From contig NIUT01000020.1 of assembly GCA_002254365.1 (NCBI GenBank), forward strand, positions 2,470 through 48,515: 46,046 nt of DNA, given 5' to 3'. The notes under the pieces are model-generated. The model did no database searches, was not told the origin of the DNA, and saw only the letters and a program-made list of their open reading frames with translations. Shown piece by piece: positions 35,264 to 44,421 of the stretch. The stretch comes from Nitrospira sp. UW-LDO-01. GTDB lineage: Bacteria > Nitrospirota > Nitrospiria > Nitrospirales > Nitrospiraceae. Position 1 is the stretch's first letter. The number at the start of each line of letters is the position of its first letter. Made by a program: the position numbers and the translations under genes.

Positions 35264-36456
35264 TCCTCGTCTCCCTCAAGCTTGAGGGTTTTGCGGATCC
35301 CACGCACCGCTTGCCGCGTACGGTGTTCGTTCTCGACGAGTCCAAATCGCACGTACTCATCGCCTCCTTCACCGAATCCGATCCCCGGCGACACTGCCAC
35401 CTTGGCGTCTTTGAGCAGGAGCTTCGAAAACTCCAATGAGCCCATGTGGCGATAGGGTAAGGGGATGCGCGCCCACACGAACATCGTGGCCAACGGCTTC
35501 GCGACTTGCCACCCGATTCGGTTCAGCCCACCGACCAGCACATCGCGACGTTTCTGATATCGATGCACGGTTTCTTTGACACAGTCTTGTGGGCCGTTCA
35601 GTGCGATCACGCTCGCAATTTGAAGAGGCTGGAAAATACCATAGTCGAGGTAGCTCTTGATCTTCGCCAACGCACCGACGACCTCTCGATTGCCGACACA
35701 GAAGCCGACCCGCCAGCCGGGCATATTATAGGCTTTCGACAGAGTATAAAATTCCACCCCGCAGTCCTTTGCTCCTGGAACTTGGAGAAAACTCGGGGCC
35801 TTATAGCCGTCAAAGACCAGATCTGCATAGGCCAGATCATGGATGACGATGACATTGTGTTCCTTGGCAAACGCCACGATCTTCTTGAAAAAGCCAAGAT
35901 CAGCCACCGCGGTCGTGGGATTGTGCGGGAAATTGATAACCAAAATCTTGGGCCGCGGGAACGTCTGCCGATAGACACGGGTGAGATCTTCAAAAAAATC
36001 GCTGTCCTGGCGAAGCTCTATGCCACAGACTTCCCCGCCGGCAATGATGAAGCTGTACATATGGATAGGATAGGTCGGCGTAGGAGTCATGACCACGTCG
36101 CCGGGACCGATGATGGCCAGAGCGAGGTGCGCGAGGCCTTCCTTTGATCCGATCGTGACGATCGCTTCGGTCTCCGGGTCGAGATCGACATTATAGTTCC
36201 GCTTGTACCACCCGCAAATGGCGTGCCGAAGCTTGGTGATCCCACGTGATGCAGAGTAACGATGATTCTTCCCCTTACGTACGGCTTCGATCATCTTCTC
36301 GACAATGTGCGTAGGGGTAGGTTGATCCGGATTCCCCATGCCAAAGTCGATGATGTCTTCACCCCGTTGCCGTGCTTCCAGCTTCAGTGCTTGAACCTGC
36401 GCGAAGACATACGGAGGCAATCGCTTGATTCGATAAAACCCGTCGCCCAACCCCAT
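35260..36456 (-). CDS. alaC: Class I/II aminotransferase, AlaC-like
   Basis: A fold-type I PLP aminotransferase of 398 residues. [13 protein letters not shown], the [10 protein letters not shown] segment, and the PLP lysine in [16 protein letters not shown] are clear. Similarity to the AlaC/YfdZ glutamate-pyruvate aminotransferase group is good; an aspartate or LL-diaminopimelate aminotransferase role cannot be excluded from motifs. As first gene before hom and thrC it could supply or drain amino groups for the aspartate family. AAAGGAA precedes the ATG, and a well-matched promoter is found about 80 bases upstream. Confidence 0.85.
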   Translation of the reverse strand: MGLGDGFYRIKRLPPYVFAQVQALKLEARQRGEDIIDFGMGNPDQPTPTHIVEKMIEAVRKGKNHRYSASRGITKLRHAICGWYKRNYNVDLDPETEAIVTIGSKEGLAHLALAIIGPGDVVMTPTPTYPIHMYSFIIAGGEVCGIELRQDSDFFEDLTRVYRQTFPRPKILVINFPHNPTTAVADLGFFKKIVAFAKEHNVIVIHDLAYADLVFDGYKAPSFLQVPGAKDCGVEFYTLSKAYNMPGWRVGFCVGNREVVGALAKIKSYLDYGIFQPLQIASVIALNGPQDCVKETVHRYQKRRDVLVGGLNRIGWQVAKPLATMFVWARIPLPYRHMGSLEFSKLLLKDAKVAVSPGIGFGEGGDEYVRFGLVENEHRTRQAVRGIRKTLKLEGDEE

Positions 36457-36747
36457 GAAGTTCCTTTGACTGTTCGTGCGGGAGAATGCTCACCCGACGC
36501 GCCGTGGTAAATGAGCCTGGAAGTTCACCAAGCGCCTATTTTAATGGAGCAGTCCAGTCCAGTCAATTTCCCAAGTTTTTAAAAGACTTCCCGTCGGGAG
36601 ACGAGGATCTGACACAAAGGATTTTCCGTCTAGGCCGTTCTTGCCCCCCTTCCCCCCTTTCTGTTACTAATAGTATTGAGGTTATCTCACTCGTCTGTCT
36701 CTTGTCTTTAATTTTACCCAGTAGCATAGCTGTTGAAAGGAGGGTGA
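36457..36747. other. Divergent spacer alaC / pdxJ
   Basis: About 290 bp. The alaC side has a good sigma-70 promoter. On the pdxJ side only the ribosome binding site AAAGGAGG is convincing; no matched -35/-10 pair was found. A pyrimidine-rich run of C and T lies near 36645. Confidence 0.5.
36538..36566 (-). promoter_or_regulatory. Sigma-70 promoter of the alaC-hom-thrC-apgM-lysC operon
   Basis: Minus strand: TTGACT (36561-36566), exactly 17 bases, then TAAAAT (36538-36543), five of six matches in each hexamer. The start of RNA near 36531 leaves a leader of about 75 bases without a recognisable riboswitch or attenuator peptide. GGACT is repeated twice in the spacer. Confidence 0.7.
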
Positions 36748-37461
36748 ATGGCTCGGCTCGGCGTGAATATCGACCATGTTGCGACTTTGAGACAGGCTCG
36801 TGGGGGGACCGATCCTGATCCGTTGGCGGCCGCCGTTCTCGTTGAACTGGCAGGGGCTGATGGTTTAGTCGTTCATCTTCGAGAAGACCGACGCCACATT
36901 CAGGATCGAGATCTGCATCTGCTTCGCGAAGTTTCCCGAACAAAGCTCGACCTTGAAATGGCCCCGGACGCCGAGATGGCAAAGATCGCCCTCAATATCA
37001 AACCCGACCTTGTCACCCTGGTACCGGAAAAACGTCAGGAACTCACCACGGAGGGTGGCCTCGATGTCGTGGGTGAACGAGAGCGCATTCAGCACATCGT
37101 GAACTTACTCCGTAACGGCGGCATCCCGGTGTGCGTCTTTATTGAGCCGGACTTGAACCACATTAAAGCCGCCCATAAAATCGGGGTGGATTTCGTGGAG
37201 CTGCACACCGGTCGCTACGCCAATGCGACGCGATCGAAGGAAGCCGACACCGAATTCGAGGCTATTACCCTTGCTGCAAAACTCGCGTACAAACTTGGAA
37301 TCGGTGTGAACGCGGGACATGGGCTGAACTACCGTAATATCAAACGGCTGACGCATGTTCCTGAAATCGTGGAATACAACATCGGGCATAGCATTATTGC
37401 GCGTGCGGTCCTTGTGGGCCTGATGCAAGCCGTCAAAGAAATGAAGGCGCTGCTGGGCTAG
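36748..37461 (+). CDS. pdxJ: Pyridoxine 5'-phosphate synthase PdxJ
   Basis: Condenses 1-deoxyxylulose 5-phosphate with 3-amino-2-oxopropyl phosphate in the DXP-dependent vitamin B6 pathway. The family N-terminus LGVNIDHVATLRQARGG, VHLREDRRHIQDRD, and VNAGHGLNYRN are all present. At 237 residues the length is normal. AAAGGAGG lies ahead of the ATG. First gene of a plus-strand run pdxJ-nnr-tsaE-lapA-mutS. The many PLP enzymes next door are consumers of its product, though not on the same strand. Confidence 0.97.
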   Translation: MARLGVNIDHVATLRQARGGTDPDPLAAAVLVELAGADGLVVHLREDRRHIQDRDLHLLREVSRTKLDLEMAPDAEMAKIALNIKPDLVTLVPEKRQELTTEGGLDVVGERERIQHIVNLLRNGGIPVCVFIEPDLNHIKAAHKIGVDFVELHTGRYANATRSKEADTEFEAITLAAKLAYKLGIGVNAGHGLNYRNIKRLTHVPEIVEYNIGHSIIARAVLVGLMQAVKEMKALLG

Positions 37462-37512
37462 GGGAACGTCCTCTCCTGCCAGCTTCGTCATTCTCGCGAC
37501 CAACAGCTTTTC

Positions 37513-39096
37513 ATGATCAAAATCATCACCGCTGCACAAATGCAGGAGCTCGAGCGCCGAACTATCGGAGAAGCTCGCATCCCTGCGACTACCTTGATGG
37601 AGCGAGCGGGGTCAGGCGTGGCCACATGCATCGAGCAGTGGATCGGGACTGTCAGCGGTAAGACGATTACCGTGGTCTGTGGGAAAGGGAATAATGGCGG
37701 CGACGGGTTCGTGGCGGCTCGGCTGCTTCGGCGACGCCGTGCCAATGTTCGTGTCCTGACGATGGCCTCCCTCTCCGAGTTAAGCCGAGACGCTGGGTTG
37801 ATGTACAGGCAGTTTGTAAAAGTTGCCGGCAAGTCTGCTGTCATTCCCTACAGATCCAAGGAGGTGTCGCACTCGCTGTTCCAGGAAAGCGACCTGCTTG
37901 TAGATGCGCTGCTTGGGACGGGACTGTCTTCGGCCGTCACCGGTCGCTACGGCGAAGTGATTCAGAGCATGAATGAGGCGAGCCGTCCCATCGTGGCTAT
38001 TGATCTACCCTCTGGCCTTCACGCCGATACCGGAACCGCGGTTGGATCAGCTGTTCATGCCGCGCTCACAGTCACCTTTGGCCTGCCCAAGATAGGTCTG
38101 TACCAGAATCAAGGGATCGACTTGGCTGGGAACATCCATCTTATTGATATTGGGATACCACCGTCCTATGTCGATGCCATAGAAAGCCGAGTGGCCTTAC
38201 TCACACCTCAATGGGTTCACGAGCATCTTCCACGACGTGAGCGATCGGGACACAAGGGAACCTACGGACACGCCGGGGTCATTGCAGGGTCTGTTGGAAA
38301 GACCGGCGCGGCCGCGATGGCTGCCCAAGCGGCACTGCGTGTAGGGGCCGGCCTCGTCACCGTTGCAACTCCTTCAAGTGTCAACGACGTATTGGAAGCC
38401 AAACTCTTGGAAGTCATGACCCTCCCGATGCCGGAAACAAAGGCCAGGACGTTTTCCCGTGCCGCACTAGATCGTCTCCTCGCCTTCATGGCAACCAGAG
38501 ATGCGGTAGCGATTGGCCCAGGATTATCAACTCATCATGAGACAGTTGAACTCATCCAGGCATTGACTGCACGACTCGACCGACCAGCGGTGCTTGATGC
38601 TGATGCACTGAATGCCCTGACTGGACGTACCGCGATCCTCGCTTCATGCAAAACACCTCCGATCATCACTCCCCATCCAGGGGAAATGGCTCGGTTGGAG
38701 GCTGAGGCTACTCCTCAGACCGTTAATCGTGATCGAATTGGTACCGCCACTCGATTTGCCCGAGAGCGTGGCTTGTTCGTCATCTTGAAGGGAGCACGAA
38801 CGGTTATTGCACGACCAGATGGCGCCGTTGCGATCTGTCCAACCGGCAACCCTGGGATGGCAACCGCCGGTACGGGAGATGTGCTGACGGGGATGGTCGT
38901 TGGTCTGCTAGCGCAAGGCCTGCCGTCATGGGAAGCTGCCTGCACGGCAACCTACCTGCACGGGGCAGCCGGCGACCTAGCTGCAGCCATGAAGGGGGAA
39001 ATGGGCATGATCGCGGGGGACCTGCTTGAGCACATTCCCACTGCGCTGAACAAGATTCTGGCCCCCCCCACGAACCAGGTCCAGTCGGCAACTTAA
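37513..39096 (+). CDS. nnr: Bifunctional NAD(P)H-hydrate epimerase / ADP-dependent dehydratase
   Basis: Repairs hydrated NAD(P)H. The N-terminal YjeF_N epimerase domain (about 1-215) has MQELERRTIGE, VCGKGNNGGDGFVAARLL and the LLGTGLSSAV loop. The C-terminal YjeF_C/ribokinase-like dehydratase (about 225-515) has GHKGTYGHAGVIAG, LDADALNAL, TPHPGEMARL and the NPGMATAGTGDVLTGM catalytic loop. Fused 527-residue form as in E. coli. There is no strong ribosome binding site ahead of the ATG. Followed by tsaE, a very common arrangement. Confidence 0.95.
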   Translation: MIKIITAAQMQELERRTIGEARIPATTLMERAGSGVATCIEQWIGTVSGKTITVVCGKGNNGGDGFVAARLLRRRRANVRVLTMASLSELSRDAGLMYRQFVKVAGKSAVIPYRSKEVSHSLFQESDLLVDALLGTGLSSAVTGRYGEVIQSMNEASRPIVAIDLPSGLHADTGTAVGSAVHAALTVTFGLPKIGLYQNQGIDLAGNIHLIDIGIPPSYVDAIESRVALLTPQWVHEHLPRRERSGHKGTYGHAGVIAGSVGKTGAAAMAAQAALRVGAGLVTVATPSSVNDVLEAKLLEVMTLPMPETKARTFSRAALDRLLAFMATRDAVAIGPGLSTHHETVELIQALTARLDRPAVLDADALNALTGRTAILASCKTPPIITPHPGEMARLEAEATPQTVNRDRIGTATRFARERGLFVILKGARTVIARPDGAVAICPTGNPGMATAGTGDVLTGMVVGLLAQGLPSWEAACTATYLHGAAGDLAAAMKGEMGMIAGDLLEHIPTALNKILAPPTNQVQSAT

Positions 39097-39120
39097 CGGT
39101 CTGGCAGAACGGCATTTCTT

Positions 39121-39672
39121 ATGGCCCGAGCAGTTAGCTCCCGTGGTCTTGTCCTGAACTCTCGACGTGAGACGGAGTTAATCGGAAAATCCATCGGGCG
39201 GGTCCTTCGCGAAGGAGATGTCATTGCATTGATCGGTGATCTGGGAGCTGGAAAGACGGCATTAGTCCACGGGATCGTCTCTGGTCTTGACGCTCCCCCC
39301 AGCGTAGTCACCAGTCCGACATTCATGTTGATGCACCGATACCACGGGCGAGTCCCTTTGATTCATATGGATCTATACCGATTGAGCAGTCTTGAAGAGG
39401 CCGAGGCCGTCGGCCTCGCTGAAGTCTTTACCGACGACGCGGTGACAGCCGTTGAGTGGGCTGACCGATTTCCAACCCTACTCCCTTCCGACCGCCTCGA
39501 ATTGCGGTTGAGTCACAGAACGTTCACCAGTCGATCGATTCAGTTTATGGCACAGGGGACACGATCCCGTTCACTGTTGGCACGCATCAGGAAAGCCTTG
39601 CCATCGATGCAGAAGCAAGGTCAACCGCCACGTCCAGGACCTAGTGAAAAGAGAAAGGCCTCTATTCGATGA
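39121..39672 (+). CDS. tsaE: tRNA t6A synthesis ATPase TsaE
   Basis: ATPase partner of TsaB/TsaD in making N6-threonylcarbamoyl-adenosine in ANN-reading tRNAs. Walker A GDLGAGKTALVHGI, the SPTFMLMHRYHG stretch with switch-like Thr, HMDLYRLSSLEEAEAVGL, and AVEWADRF are family hallmarks. At 183 residues it has a C-terminal basic tail of about 30 residues beyond the normal end. Its stop overlaps the lapA start (ATGA). Confidence 0.95.
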   Translation: MARAVSSRGLVLNSRRETELIGKSIGRVLREGDVIALIGDLGAGKTALVHGIVSGLDAPPSVVTSPTFMLMHRYHGRVPLIHMDLYRLSSLEEAEAVGLAEVFTDDAVTAVEWADRFPTLLPSDRLELRLSHRTFTSRSIQFMAQGTRSRSLLARIRKALPSMQKQGQPPRPGPSEKRKASIR

Positions 39673-40013
39673 CGCGCCTCATTCTTGTCGGCATCCTCTT
39701 GCTCCTTTCACTGGCGTTTGTCCTACAAAACCAGGAGCAGGAAGTCACGCTGCGGTATTTCTTCGGCTTACTTGAGGCCTCCACACCAATTTATAAGCCC
39801 GTTATGGCCGGGTTCGTCGTGGGGCTCCTGGTTTCCGCCATCTTACTCTGCCCTCCTTGGGTGCGCAGTCGTATTCAGCTACGCCGTAAGACGAAGGCCC
39901 TGCAACAGGCCGAGGTAGACCTAGAGCGGCTTCGACAATCGCTCGAGAAGGTATCCGGACGGACTCCCGCACCGGCAGACATAGAACCCGTGAGACATTT
40001 CGCTGATGAGTGA
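39669..40013 (+). CDS. LapA-domain membrane protein
   Basis: A 114-residue protein with two membrane segments (LILVGILLLLSLAFVLQN and MAGFVVGLLVSAILLC) flanking a short NQEQEVTLRYFFG loop, the arrangement of the LapA (lipopolysaccharide assembly protein A) domain. A coiled-coil-like tail (KALQQAEVDLERLRQSLEKV) follows. In E. coli LapA works with LapB/YciM in controlling LpxC; here no lapB is adjacent. It overlaps tsaE by four bases and mutS by eight, so it is probably translated with both. Confidence 0.85.
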   Translation: MTRLILVGILLLLSLAFVLQNQEQEVTLRYFFGLLEASTPIYKPVMAGFVVGLLVSAILLCPPWVRSRIQLRRKTKALQQAEVDLERLRQSLEKVSGRTPAPADIEPVRHFADE

Positions 40014-42663
40014 GACAACGCTCAGCCCTCTCATGCGTCAGTTCCGTGACATCAAGCAGGGATACCCGGACGCGATTTTATTTTTTCGTGTCGGAGATTT
40101 TTATGAAATGTTCTACGAAGACGCGCTGGAAGCGTCTCGACTCCTCTCCATTGCATTAACGTCCCGAGACAAGAATAGTCCTCACCCAATTCCGCTGTGC
40201 GGTGTTCCATACCATTCGGCCACCGGTTACATTGCAAAACTACTCAACGCTGGTCGCTTGGTCGCCCTGTGTGAGCAAGTAGAGGACCCGAAGTCTGCCA
40301 AAGGCCTGGTCAGACGCGAGGTCGTTCGCCTGTACACACCTGGTACGCTGGTGGACCCCGAGTTCCTGATTCCTGGAGAGCTCAACTATCTGGCCGCTCT
40401 CGCCGTTCATCCGGATGCCGATTTCGGTGAGCGGATTGGGCTTGCCAGCCTCGAAGTGTCGACCGGGGAGTTCTGGTTGATAGAGTTTCGCGGCGCACAG
40501 GCGGTGAGCCAGGTTCTGAATGAATTGTCTCGACTTGATCCCCGAGAGCTGATCTTCCCAACGGACCTCGATAGCCGGAGCTTGCAATGGGTCAGACAGA
40601 TCACGGGGCCACGCTTGTGTGAACGTCCGGCGGCTCCATTTGAGACCCTACGTGCGACCCATCTACTGACGAGTCATTTCCGCGGCACGTCGCTTGAAAG
40701 CCTGGGATGTCAGGGACTCCCAGCTGCCGTCGGCGCAGCCGGCGCGGTGTTGGACTATTTCCGCGAGACCCAGCCCGCCGTGCCATTGGATCACATCCGC
40801 CGATTATCCGTTCGGGGGAATGACGAAGTCATGCATCTCGATGGGACGACCATTCGAAATCTGGAACTCCTGAAGCCGTTGTCCGCTAAGGAACAAACGG
40901 ATGCAACCGGCCCCTTAACACTGTTGTCCGTGCTGGACCACACGGTCACTGCAATGGGATGTCGGCTGTTACGTCAGTGGGTGGTTATGCCTCTGTTGCG
41001 TTGCAAGCTCATCCAAGCACGTCTTGATGCCGTGGAAGAACTCAAGGAGTCTCTCTTCGTACGAACGTCCTTACGCAGAGCATTGCGGGAGGTCCAGGAC
41101 ATTGCACGGCTCGGGACACGTATCACGCTCGGTTTGGCCAACCCTCGTGAATTGCTGGCATTGAAACAGTCGCTTGCCGCCATGCCTGGGATCTCCGCCC
41201 AACTGACTTCCCTTCAGAGCGAATTATTCGTCCAGTCCTTTGCAACATGGGATGGCGCGGAAGATCTGTACGATCTGATCGAACGAGCCATCCGCCCAGA
41301 TGCCCCACTTTCTTTACGTGACGGGAATATCATTCGAGAAGGCTATGCCCCAGACATTGATGAACTTCGAAAAGCCAGTAAGGAAGGGAAGGAATGGATC
41401 GCTGCCCTGGAAGGTCGAGAACGCGAACGAACCGGAATTGAGTCGTTGAAGGTTCGTTACAATCAGGTATTCGGTTATTACATTGAGATTACAAAAGCCA
41501 ATCTGGGCCGTGTCCCACCGGACTACATTCGGAAGCAAACTCTCGTCAACGCAGAACGGTTTACCACTGTGGAGTTACAAGAACTAGAAGAACGAGTGAT
41601 TGGTGCCGATGTGAAACTCCTCGCCTCCGAACAGGAAGCCTTCACGGCTCTTCGTTCCCGGCTCGCTACCGAAACCCATCGGTTGGACCGAATGGCGACA
41701 CTGTTGGCTCTGGTTGATGTGCTCGCCGGTTTAGCCGAAACGGCGGCCCTCTATCGGTACTCAAAGCCGACCGTGACGGATGCTGGTGGGATTACGATCA
41801 GGGAAGGTCGACACCCCGTCGTCGAACGGATTTGTCAGGATTCAGTTTTTGTACCGAACGATACGACGCTGGACCTTGGCACTGAAAGGCTGCTCATCAT
41901 CACCGGCCCCAATATGGCCGGAAAGAGCACCTACCTTCGGCAGGTTGCGTTGATTGTGCTCATGGCCCAGGTAGGAAGTTTTGTCCCGGCTACGGAAGCG
42001 CACATCGGTTTGGCCGACCGGATTTTCACCAGAGTTGGTGCATCAGACAATTTGGCTGGAGGGCAGAGTACGTTCATGGTTGAAATGGTTGAAACTTCGA
42101 CTATTCTCCGTCACGCTACGCAAAGGAGTTTGCTCTTACTGGATGAAATCGGCCGCGGAACCAGCACCTATGATGGTCTCAGCCTTGCGTGGGCCATTGC
42201 CGAGTATATCCATGATTGCACACGGCTTGGTGCTCGTACCCTCTTTGCCACCCACTATCACGAGATGACTCAATTGGAGTCTCAACGTATAGGAATTAAA
42301 AACTATCGCGTGGCCGTTCAGGAGTCCGATGGAGACATCGTGTTTCTGAGAAAGATCATCGCCGGTAAGGCCGATCGCAGTTATGGCATTCACGTGGCCA
42401 AACTTGCAGGGCTTCCCCCGGAGGTGGTTGGTCGCGCTCAAGCAGTCTTATCGCAACTCGAACGACCCGAGTCTACCCCTACCGTCTCGGCTTCAGGTCC
42501 ATCACAACAACCTGCCCAACCTCTTCCTCAACCCCATCCATTGATAGAAGAGGTGAAGCAGATCGATCTGTTCTCGATAACCCCACTCGATGCCATGAAT
42601 CGCCTTGCTGACCTGCAACGGATGGCTAAAACAGAGATCACCGAATCATCCGTTAGTCAGTAA
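40006..42663 (+). CDS. mutS: DNA mismatch repair protein MutS
   Basis: Mismatch-recognition ATPase, 885 residues, usual MutS1 length. The mismatch wedge FRVGDFYEMFYEDA is at residues 27-40, followed by connector, lever and clamp domains. The ATPase has Walker A ITGPNMAGKSTYLRQ, the signature VGASDNLAGGQSTFMVEM and Walker B LLLDEIGRGTSTYDG, and a C-terminal dimerisation/MutL region. The ATG overlaps the lapA stop by eight bases. A strong hairpin lies about 185 bases after the stop, between it and the convergent secreted-protein gene. No mutL in the window. Confidence 0.97.
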   Translation: MSETTLSPLMRQFRDIKQGYPDAILFFRVGDFYEMFYEDALEASRLLSIALTSRDKNSPHPIPLCGVPYHSATGYIAKLLNAGRLVALCEQVEDPKSAKGLVRREVVRLYTPGTLVDPEFLIPGELNYLAALAVHPDADFGERIGLASLEVSTGEFWLIEFRGAQAVSQVLNELSRLDPRELIFPTDLDSRSLQWVRQITGPRLCERPAAPFETLRATHLLTSHFRGTSLESLGCQGLPAAVGAAGAVLDYFRETQPAVPLDHIRRLSVRGNDEVMHLDGTTIRNLELLKPLSAKEQTDATGPLTLLSVLDHTVTAMGCRLLRQWVVMPLLRCKLIQARLDAVEELKESLFVRTSLRRALREVQDIARLGTRITLGLANPRELLALKQSLAAMPGISAQLTSLQSELFVQSFATWDGAEDLYDLIERAIRPDAPLSLRDGNIIREGYAPDIDELRKASKEGKEWIAALEGRERERTGIESLKVRYNQVFGYYIEITKANLGRVPPDYIRKQTLVNAERFTTVELQELEERVIGADVKLLASEQEAFTALRSRLATETHRLDRMATLLALVDVLAGLAETAALYRYSKPTVTDAGGITIREGRHPVVERICQDSVFVPNDTTLDLGTERLLIITGPNMAGKSTYLRQVALIVLMAQVGSFVPATEAHIGLADRIFTRVGASDNLAGGQSTFMVEMVETSTILRHATQRSLLLLDEIGRGTSTYDGLSLAWAIAEYIHDCTRLGARTLFATHYHEMTQLESQRIGIKNYRVAVQESDGDIVFLRKIIAGKADRSYGIHVAKLAGLPPEVVGRAQAVLSQLERPESTPTVSASGPSQQPAQPLPQPHPLIEEVKQIDLFSITPLDAMNRLADLQRMAKTEITESSVSQ

Positions 42664-42846
42664 TTCTGAGAGTTCTACATCCCCAATTGAGAATCCGCAT
42701 TGAAAGAGGCGGGCCACTGTGCGTCTTGCTGAAATTCATTCCGACAATTGATCTGTTCACAGCCTCTCTGCAAGATTCTTTCATGGTGACTGAGGTTATC
42801 GGCTGTGCCATTGATGACAAGAGGGGGAGTACCAGGCTCAAAATAC

Positions 42847-42882
42847 AAGGGGGCGGCATTCCGTTGAGAATGCCGCCCCCTT
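42847..42882. terminator. Bidirectional hairpin terminator
   Basis: Perfect 15-bp arms (42847-42861 and 42868-42882) around a six-base loop. It lies between convergent mutS (stop 42663) and the secreted protein (stop 42904), only 22 bases after the latter. On the minus strand the sequence beyond is GTATTTTG, on the plus strand TATAGATTC, so a U-run is poor but the stem is very stable. Confidence 0.75.
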
Positions 42883-42903
42883 ATAGATTCCTATCACAAG
42901 TCG

Positions 42904-43566
42904 TCAGTGATGCTGATTATACTGCGCAGTCCAAGGAATCAACCCGCCGAGGACCTTCCCACCAGGAAGCATGACATCGTATTGCATGCCGACGTTGCTC
43001 CCATCCGGTGTAACTGGAGACGTGTTGAGCCCGGTCTTAGCTTTGTTGCAAGATGACTCGAATTCATTTTTCCCGGTGCATTCCTTGAGTCGCAGTGCGG
43101 ACATGCTTACGGGCTTACCCATTGCGCCGGATACATCAGGAATCCTCTTCACCGCAGAAATCACCCGATGGTTCTGTTCTGTTTCTGTAACGACGAACTC
43201 AATCAGGTCCGTCGTGCTACCGGGGGGAACTTCCTTCGCAGCAGCCGGTCCCGCATGGGGTCTCCCCATTTTCTGTAATTCTTGCCAGGCAGACTTTTCA
43301 GCATAGAACTTCAGATTCTTACCAGGGTGAACTTTCTGCCAGTATAAACCACTCTCGGCATTTCCACCGAATACGGCCACATTGATCCATACGGCTTCGT
43401 CATAGGGATCGAGAACAATCACTCGCCCCTGCAACGTGGTAGGTTTACTCATATCGCCCCATTCGAATCGCTCTTGAAATGACTCAATAGCCGAGGCGCT
43501 CGACACTAGACCCACTACGAGGGCAACGGCTGCCAGAATGGTTGCACCTTGCTTCTGAAACATCAT
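42904..43566 (-). CDS. Uncharacterised secreted protein, 220 residues
   Basis: A signal peptide (MMFQKQGATILAAVALVVGL ending SSASA) is followed by a soluble domain with no family I recognise. Visible features are a TTLQGRVIVLDPYDEAVW segment soon after the signal peptide, two cysteines in LKECTGKNEFESSCNKA that could form a disulphide, and a His-rich end (YNQHH). ATG 43566 is chosen because AAGGAGG precedes it; a GTG-started extension of six codons would cover the ribosome binding site. It is 44 bases after a second secreted gene and probably in one operon with it, ending at the hairpin at 42847-42882. Probably periplasmic or extracellular. Confidence 0.75.
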   Translation of the reverse strand: MMFQKQGATILAAVALVVGLVSSASAIESFQERFEWGDMSKPTTLQGRVIVLDPYDEAVWINVAVFGGNAESGLYWQKVHPGKNLKFYAEKSAWQELQKMGRPHAGPAAAKEVPPGSTTDLIEFVVTETEQNHRVISAVKRIPDVSGAMGKPVSMSALRLKECTGKNEFESSCNKAKTGLNTSPVTPDGSNVGMQYDVMLPGGKVLGGLIPWTAQYNQHH

Positions 43567-43610
43567 GATCGCGTCCTCCTTCACAACAACGTGCTGGACT
43601 AAAGAAGTGG

Positions 43611-44126
43611 CTAGTCTTTCAGTATTTTGAAGCCGGTGATGGTTCGGCCGTCGAGGGTGACCTCCATGGCGACCAATTCCTGTGAGGCTTTGATGATTTT
43701 ATCCATCAGAGCCTTATCCTTCACGGCAAGGCGAACCGTCGTGGCTGCATGGTACCACCCGGAATAGGCCGAGTTCTTTTCCGTTCCTCCGACAAAGCCC
43801 CAGGCACAGCAAGTAAAGAGAGGGTCCGGCGGTTTCACATCGAGCATGGTTGATGATCGGCCTCCCCCCTCTCCAGATCCTTGATCTCCAGAATTCCAGT
43901 ACTGAATCCCGAACAACAGTTCTCCATCGGGATTATCCGCCCACTGAGACCAAACACGGCCTTGCAGAGTCTTGACTGCGGCCGAAGCCTTCAGCGGCTT
44001 CCCTCCTACGACGTCATTCGCAAGACCAAGGTGCTCAATGGCCCCGGCAGCGAATGAAAATTCGGCCGCTAGCAAGCTGAAACTTGCGCATACTATGGCG
44101 GTAGCTAGAACGACAGCCTTTTTCAT
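43611..44126 (-). CDS. Uncharacterised secreted protein, 171 residues
   Basis: A signal peptide (KKAVVLATAIVCASFSLLA, ending at EFSFAAG) precedes a small domain with the segment VKTLQGRVWSQWADNP, a Gly-rich loop (GDQGSGEGGGRS), a vicinal cysteine pair in LFTCCAWGFVGG and a C-terminal strand VTLDGRTITGFKIL. I recognise no family. The TLQGRV stretch is shared with the downstream secreted protein at a similar distance from the signal peptide, suggesting related domains. ATG 44126 has AAGGAGG nine bases upstream; an ATG 18 bases earlier contains that ribosome binding site within its reading frame and is rejected. First gene of the pair. Confidence 0.75.
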   Translation of the reverse strand: MKKAVVLATAIVCASFSLLAAEFSFAAGAIEHLGLANDVVGGKPLKASAAVKTLQGRVWSQWADNPDGELLFGIQYWNSGDQGSGEGGGRSSTMLDVKPPDPLFTCCAWGFVGGTEKNSAYSGWYHAATTVRLAVKDKALMDKIIKASQELVAMEVTLDGRTITGFKILKD

Positions 44127-44174
44127 ACCTCGTCCCTCCTTCATCAGATTGATTACCAGTATCTTCGTAAGTTA

Positions 44175-44195
44175 TTGATCACATTCAGTTGATCA
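44175..44195. repeat. Two TTGATCA repeats upstream of secreted genes
   Basis: TTGATCA occurs at 44175-44181 and 44189-44195, a 14-base period, about 50 bases ahead of the ATG. Each contains the palindrome TGATCA. They may bind a regulator, but the palindrome is short. Confidence 0.35.
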
Positions 44196-44292
44196 TCGTA
44201 AATGCAGCAAACTATTTCCTTGTAGACTCACTTGCGCCGTAACTTGTTCAATGCCCAAGGGAGAAATCCTAAACCAGGATAATAGAGTTGGA

Positions 44293-44321
44293 ACGGTACT
44301 GAAACTACACTGTCCTGTCAA
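44293..44321 (-). promoter_or_regulatory. Possible promoter of the secreted-protein pair
   Basis: Minus strand: perfect TTGACA (44316-44321), 17-base spacer, TACCGT (44293-44298), which matches the -10 at three positions only. It would give a leader of about 160 bases that contains the TTGATCA repeats. Confidence 0.35.
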
Positions 44322-44421
44322 GGGCATGTTTTTCACGCATAGCCTTGGCTTCGAAAATACTACGACGAGTAATAGGAAAACAATAGCTTAGATGGTTTTA
44401 TGCTTTCGTATTTTCTCGCGG

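Larger units (their letters stand above)
44127..44421. other. Upstream region of the secreted-protein pair
   Basis: About 295 bp without a gene, relatively AT-rich. It contains a possible promoter and a pair of TTGATCA repeats listed separately. A GAAAATAC/GTATTTTC pair near 44354 and 44410 has a loop of over 40 bases and is not a convincing terminator for the M16 gene. Confidence 0.5.

Noticed and set aside
34433..35455. Plus-strand frame of 340 codons opposite hom
   Set aside because: It is the complement of hom and the end of alaC, both with full catalytic motifs; the product has no recognisable domain.
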